From NCBI GenBank assembly GCA_900169235.1, contig FWCC01000336.1:1-59953 (forward strand): a stretch of 59,953 nucleotides of DNA, written 5' to 3'. The stretch comes from Zarea fungicola. Taxonomy: Eukaryota; Ascomycota; Sordariomycetes; Hypocreales; Cordycipitaceae. A program made the position numbers and the translations under genes. Below, piece by piece: positions 55,479 through 59,953 of this stretch (position 1 is the stretch's first letter; each line of letters begins with the position of its first letter). Below the pieces are notes generated by a model that saw only the letters and a program-made list of their open reading frames with translations, was not told the origin of the DNA and made no database searches.

Positions 55479-56138
55479 TCAACCTGAACGCTTCTTACTT
55501 TTCGTTTTGGGTTTGCTCTTGCTCTTGCTCTTGCTGCTACTGGTGCTGCTGCTCTTTTGCTTTCCATCAGACGAATCAGAGTCGTTGCTTGAGCAAGAAG
55601 AAACGGAGGACGTGGGGGACGTGGGGGACGTGGCAGAGCTATTCATGCCATCTGAAGAACTTGATGGAGAGTCGGAGCCAGCATATGAATTAAAGCTTTC
55701 CGACCATACAGTCTCGTACTGTGCGTCGTGCTGCCCTGCGACTGTGCCACATTAATCTTCTGGTCAGGGTTTCTACACTCGGCTATGGGACATACCAAAC
55801 TGTGTGCATCTATCACAGCAGCCGTGATCGCACGTCATTTGAAGCTCTCCAATTTCATGCGACTCAATGCCAACTTGTTGAGATGTGAGTCTCTGAGTGC
55901 ACCAGCCACGGGTGTTGGGTCCTTGATGGCATTGACAACAAAGCCAGGAGCCATTCTTGTTGTCAAAGTTGCAATAACGAAGAGGACATGCAGCCTTGCT
56001 TGATTGCGTAGCAGCTATCTGATTGCGGCCACAGGGACTTACGATGCAGGTTTGCAAATCGAGATGTGCAGACGGACAGTAATGCCAAGTCATACTGGTG
56101 TGGGCACAGCGATGCTCCTTGGGATGTCCGTTGCACAT
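55479..56138 (-). CDS. Cysteine-rich protein with Ser-rich linker and Ser-Lys tail (201 aa)
   Basis: Two exons: 56138-55796 and 55741-55479, with a 54-nt intron (GTATGT...GCACAG) and exactly 202 codons. Residues 2-112 hold fifteen cysteines and several histidines (H-P-K-E-H-R-C-A-H, W-H-Y-C-P, L-C-C-Q-C, C-D-H-G-C-C-D-R-C), which look like a zinc-binding module. Residues about 125-175 are Ser/Thr/Pro/Asp-rich. The end is a run of Ser-Lys repeats and a basic K-K-R-S-G. There is no signal peptide, so it is intracellular or nuclear. I believe similar Cys-rich proteins occur in other ascomycetes but know no name. A GTAAGT-CAAG segment inside exon 1 could be an alternative 48-nt in-frame intron. 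CTCTTG codon repeats encode the tail. Confidence 0.68.
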
Positions 56139-57046
56139 GGTGAGACTGATTTTGGAAGCGTTGGAAGTGTTTTGAGAGACTGTAAGGATGGAGAATACTG
56201 TTGCAGTACTGCTGTTGAATTTGCAGGATTTGGGGGATTTACTGGCTTAATATAGGGATTGGAGTTGTTCCTCTGTCGGAAAGGTTCTATACATCATCCA
56301 TCTGCAGCTATCCGCCGCCATGGCAGCAATGGCCGCTGGCTCAGATGTTTTCTCTTGCCACAATTGACTCTCATCATCCGACCAAAATCTGTCGACAGCT
56401 GCGATATCGTGTTGCATGCCAAAAGAAAAGTAGGATATAGATTACTATTCAAAAAAATAAATAAAAGATCTGTTCCCAGTGAAATGGACAGATGTATGTA
56501 GTGCAACTTGACACAGTCAGACTGTTTGCTGCGAGCGTCCAGTGCGCTCATCAACTGAAGGAAATTTTTGACCAATAGTTGCTGCCAGGATGTGATGGGA
56601 GCGCCTCCCGCTGTGCCAGGAGTAATGTGGCAGGATTATGTTTCGGGTGTCAACCCGACAAGACGAGCGTCGCTTATTCTATTTGCCAAGCCACCATCCG
56701 GCGAGAAATTTCGGGACAAACAAGACGTAGAATTTCTTTTCCCATGGTTTGTCACGCAACACAAACATTCAAAATAGCACCGATCAATCAAGGAAGCCAT
56801 CATCTGCTTTGCTCCGACCGTTGGGGAAAAGAAGTGGGCATTGGGACGACGACTGAGACAGATCGTGGCTGGTCGGATAGTTTATTAACTACTGGCCGCG
56901 TTTTGTGTGCAGCTAATTAGTTGACTCTTGCCGGATGGCACCGACAAAAGGAAATATAGGGAAAACAAGTTTGCTATTATTATTTACGCTAGCAAGGGGG
57001 ATAGCTCGACGCGCGGATTCCGTCACAAGTTGCCATCTGTACCTGC
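56139..57046. other. Spacer
   Basis: About 900 bp between the cysteine-rich gene start and the oxidase stop codon. Small frames on the plus strand (56579-56920) show nothing recognisable. Confidence 0.35.
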
Positions 57047-59029
57047 TCATTCATAGAAGCTGCTCGTCGCCCAGCCGTTCAGCACACTGTAGTGCTCCAG
57101 CGGGGAGGTTCCGTGCAGTGTTTCGTAGTGTGGTCTCGCTCCGCAAAGCTTGCCGCTGCTGTAGATCTGTACACACTTGTTTTCCAGGATTCCGGCAATC
57201 TGGTAACCGGCCTCCCGGCCTTCAAACCAGGCTCCGTGCAGGAAGCCAAAATATTCCGCGCTTGTAGCCTCGCCCGCGAACCACAGACGGCCAGCGTTGG
57301 CACGTAGATTTTGGTGCATCTCGAGGGTGGTTCCCGCCGGCCAGTTGGAGTAGCTTCCATAGGCCCAGGGTGTCTTGGTCCACCGGGGGTATGTAAAGGC
57401 AGTCGGCTCTGGGATTTTTACGTCTGGATACATCTGGCGCAAGACTGCCATGACTTCGTTCTTGGTCTCTTCGTCCGTTTGCTGCTCAACGCGATATGAT
57501 TCGTCCGCGACGACAGTGACAAATATGATGTTGGATCCGGGCATGAAACCTTCTGTAGAAAGTGACTGGAAAACTGGGTAGTATCCACGCGTCGTGGGCG
57601 ATGCATACAAAAAGTACTGAGTGTCTTCAGGCCAGAATGTCTCGTTAAACTGTAGAAAGATTTTGGTGTACGTGCCCATGCTGAATTTCTGGATGGCGGT
57701 GTTCTTCCACTTGGGAAGCTCGGGCTCAAAGGCAACAACATCATTCTGCAAAACACCAACGGAAAATGTGCAAATGGCATATGCTGCGGACACACAGCTA
57801 CCGTCGTCACTGTAGATGGTGACCCCGTGGTCCGAGTAGGTGATATTTGTGACGTGGTTATTGAGGCGAAGTCTTGGGTCGTTGGGTTTCAAGAACGTCG
57901 CCGCTTCCTGCTCAATAATATAGTTGTAGCCACGAGGATCTATGACCAGGTTGTTCTCGTCACTGAATTGATTGAAAGTCAGATTCGAGCCGGCCACGCC
58001 AAAGATCAACGACGACTGCTCTGGGGGAGCGGCGTCTTCCCAGTCTAAAACATCTTGTCAACAGAGGTCCTATGATAGCCAAAGCGAATAGAAACAAAAA
58101 AGCAAAAGAAGAAAACCTACCCCAGTTCCACCACTCAACAGCCTGGGCCGCCATGTCGCTGTGTTTGGGGTTCCATCCAGCTAGTGCCAAGCCAGCGCGA
58201 GCTGTCTGGTCTTGAATGTTCTCCGCGAGCAGGCGTCCGGCCGTGGATGCAGCCTTGTCATAGGCGTCACTGTATGTGTCCAACAAAGACGAGTAGTCTG
58301 ATGCACCAGTCTCATTATAGGTAAGAATGGAACTGTAATTGGAATATGTATTCTTCAGCCCGTATTTTTTGGCCTGCGCAAAGAAACATTAGTGCATGTC
58401 CATCAACCTCCTCTCCAACTTGTCGCATCACTTACAAGAGTCCAGATTGGGTTTTCTAATGAGTTGGAGTTCATCATGTTAGCTTTCGCTCAAATATTGG
58501 CTGCAGCTGATCCTACCTGGTCCTCCATCGTGGCCAAGGCCTTGAATCTATCTCAAATGGTTAGCCGGGTTCTGTAACGAGACAGGCTGTTCCGCTAACC
58601 CAGTTGGCGCCAAGTTCAATGACGTATGGCGAGCCGTCTGCCTGCTTGCCAAAGTTGGTGTGTATAGCGCGACCTCCGAGTTTATCGTTGTACTCGAGAA
58701 TGATAAACTCGGTAATTGAATGGTTTGTCAGGGCTTGCTGTACGCAGTGTTAGTCAATAATGAGCAGAAGCTTGAGGGAAGTGTGCGACTTACAGCTGCA
58801 GCTATACCAGCCATGCCACCACCTCTATAAACTTTATTAGTGGATATGCATTTTGCAGCTAATCGCTGTTTTGTTTTATTTTGCTCGAGTAAACTTCTTC
58901 TTACAAGATAGCAACAGCAGTCTTTGTACATTTTCCTTCGCCAGTGCCATTTTTAGCAACAAGTCCTGCCGCTGGAGCGGCCAAGCCGGCCAGGGCTGCT
59001 GCTGCCACTAGGCGATGTAGTGTGGGCAT
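57047..59029 (-). CDS. Secreted FAD-dependent amine/polyamine oxidase (531 aa, seven exons)
   Basis: Exons 59029-58905, 58824-58794, 58737-58600, 58547-58517, 58455-58436, 58373-58121 and 58044-57047. Three are micro-exons (31, 31 and 20 nt). The sum is 532 codons, and each splice restores conserved sequence. A signal peptide (A-A-A-A-L-A-G-L-A-A-P-A-A-G) starts the protein. The dinucleotide fold G-G-G-M-A-G-I-A-A-A, E-Y-N-D-K-L-G-G-R and E-L-G-A-N-W-I-Q-G bind FAD. L-W-F-A-G-E-A-T-S-A-E-Y-F-G-F-L-H-G-A-W near the end is the C-terminal FAD signature. Such enzymes oxidise spermine, spermidine or other amines, releasing an aldehyde and peroxide. Many N-x-S/T sites fit secretion. Substrate inferred. 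Confidence 0.92.
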
Positions 59030-59953
59030 TCTGGGGAACTGGGGAACTGGGGAAGCTGGGGAAGCTGGCAATTGGTTTCAATTAGCCTCGGTCAGCGGTG
59101 TGGTCAATAGAATGCTACTGGTTGCGTGCTTCTTGATATATTAATTGGTCGAGTATCTTCGGCAACGGTGTCCGCGGCCACTGATTAGAGCAACAGAAGT
59201 TGCAAAGACATGCGTCCGCGGGTGCCGGAATTAGTCGATGTCAGGTTAGTGGGGGAGATAGGCGATGCGCAGCAGTGTGGCTTTTCGAGTAAGATTTTCC
59301 AAGATAGAGGCGGCATATCTCGCTGGGGGGCGGCAGTTAACTTATAGTTGCAAAGACCTACGTGAAGATAGAAAAGGGCCGTGCGCTATGCAGCCGGCCT
59401 CATCCAGTCAGTGGAGGAGAGACAGCAAGTTGATTCATTATAATTGAGTAATTTCAGTACAGTCTAGGGAGGACGATCCAGTATGGAGGCAACAGTTCAG
59501 GGGACACACATAAGCCATGCCTATATTGGTACTAACCAGCGTCTTAAGCTTACCAGTAGCAACGGAGTCAACTACCTTTCCGGCGAACTACCAAGTTATC
59601 CGGCAGGTGAATTTCGATACCGTCTCCACCCCCTCACATGTAGTACGAGGCGCGCTTTTGGTGGCCGCAAATCGGATTGTGTCGGCGAGCTCCAGTGCAT
59701 TCCCGTGGAACGGTGTATCGACGTTCGCATATAATAACCAGAGGAGGCGTATACAATAACCAGAGGAGGTTGTACATATCACGCTGTGGCTGACGATAAT
59801 TTCCTCGGAGCAGCCGCCGCCTGTAGACGAGTTTGGTCCTTGCTTATCACTCCGTGTGGTTCCTGGAATGCCGCCCGCGACTTTATAGTCCCGCTAAAGA
59901 CGGAGCAGATATTACTAGGAGCTAGTTACCCCATATACTTGTGCCACGCCCCC
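59030..59953. other. Terminal spacer with a short direct repeat
   Basis: AATAACCAGAGGAGG occurs twice at 59733-59747 and 59755-59769 (period 22). GGGGAACTGGGGAACTGGGG and AGCTGGGGAAG repeats sit at 59034-59067 in the oxidase leader. No gene is supportable to the end of the window. Confidence 0.4.

Overview
This 59,953-base window is nuclear DNA of a filamentous ascomycete, most likely a sordariomycete and plausibly Hypocreales. The evidence is short introns (46-108 nt, mostly GTRNGT...CTRAC/T...YAG), Zn2Cys6 regulators, a HET-C protein, fungal-type P450s, and a transposase remnant with RIP-like (C-to-T / G-to-A) damage. Genus and species cannot be read from the sequence. Exon-intron structures below were built by hand from splice signals and reading-frame continuity; most multi-exon models sum to an exact multiple of three.

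Layout. 0-5 kb: AT-rich, repeat-bearing DNA with a damaged pogo/Fot1-type transposase end, a spliced small cysteine-rich protein (1063-1386) and a secreted SGNH/CE16-like esterase (2130-3223, minus). 5-11 kb: a compact alpha-glucoside (MAL-like) utilisation cluster of Zn2Cys6 regulator, sugar transporter and intracellular GH13 alpha-glucosidase, the last two sharing a divergent promoter. 11.7-13.7 kb: a HET-C family protein.

14-28.3 kb is the most unusual stretch. It holds two related P450 genes, each broken (one by a UGA exactly at the heme-ligand cysteine), a SABATH-type carboxyl methyltransferase, a second class I methyltransferase, a protein fusing a BAHD-type acyltransferase to a crotonase (enoyl-CoA hydratase fold), and a glycosyltransferase. 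No PKS, NRPS or terpene synthase backbone gene is visible. Two small non-autonomous elements with perfect 8-bp target-site duplications and related termini (hAT-like MITEs) sit between the P450 and methyltransferase genes. This looks like an orphan or decaying tailoring-gene cluster.

28.5-41.2 kb is more ordinary: an M20 amidohydrolase with a GC-AG intron, a secreted GH20 beta-N-acetylhexosaminidase, two amino-acid/amine permeases and a GNAT acetyltransferase. 41-60 kb is accessory-like again: long gene-poor AT-rich spacers (with a 2-N assembly join), a small secreted protein of unknown function, a second Zn2Cys6 regulator, a GST-like protein, an unrecognised multi-exon gene model (50.3-51.2 kb), a Dal5-type MFS transporter tail-to-tail with an intronless bacterial-looking alpha-toroid protein, a cysteine-rich protein with a Ser/Lys tail, and a secreted flavin amine/polyamine oxidase with seven exons.
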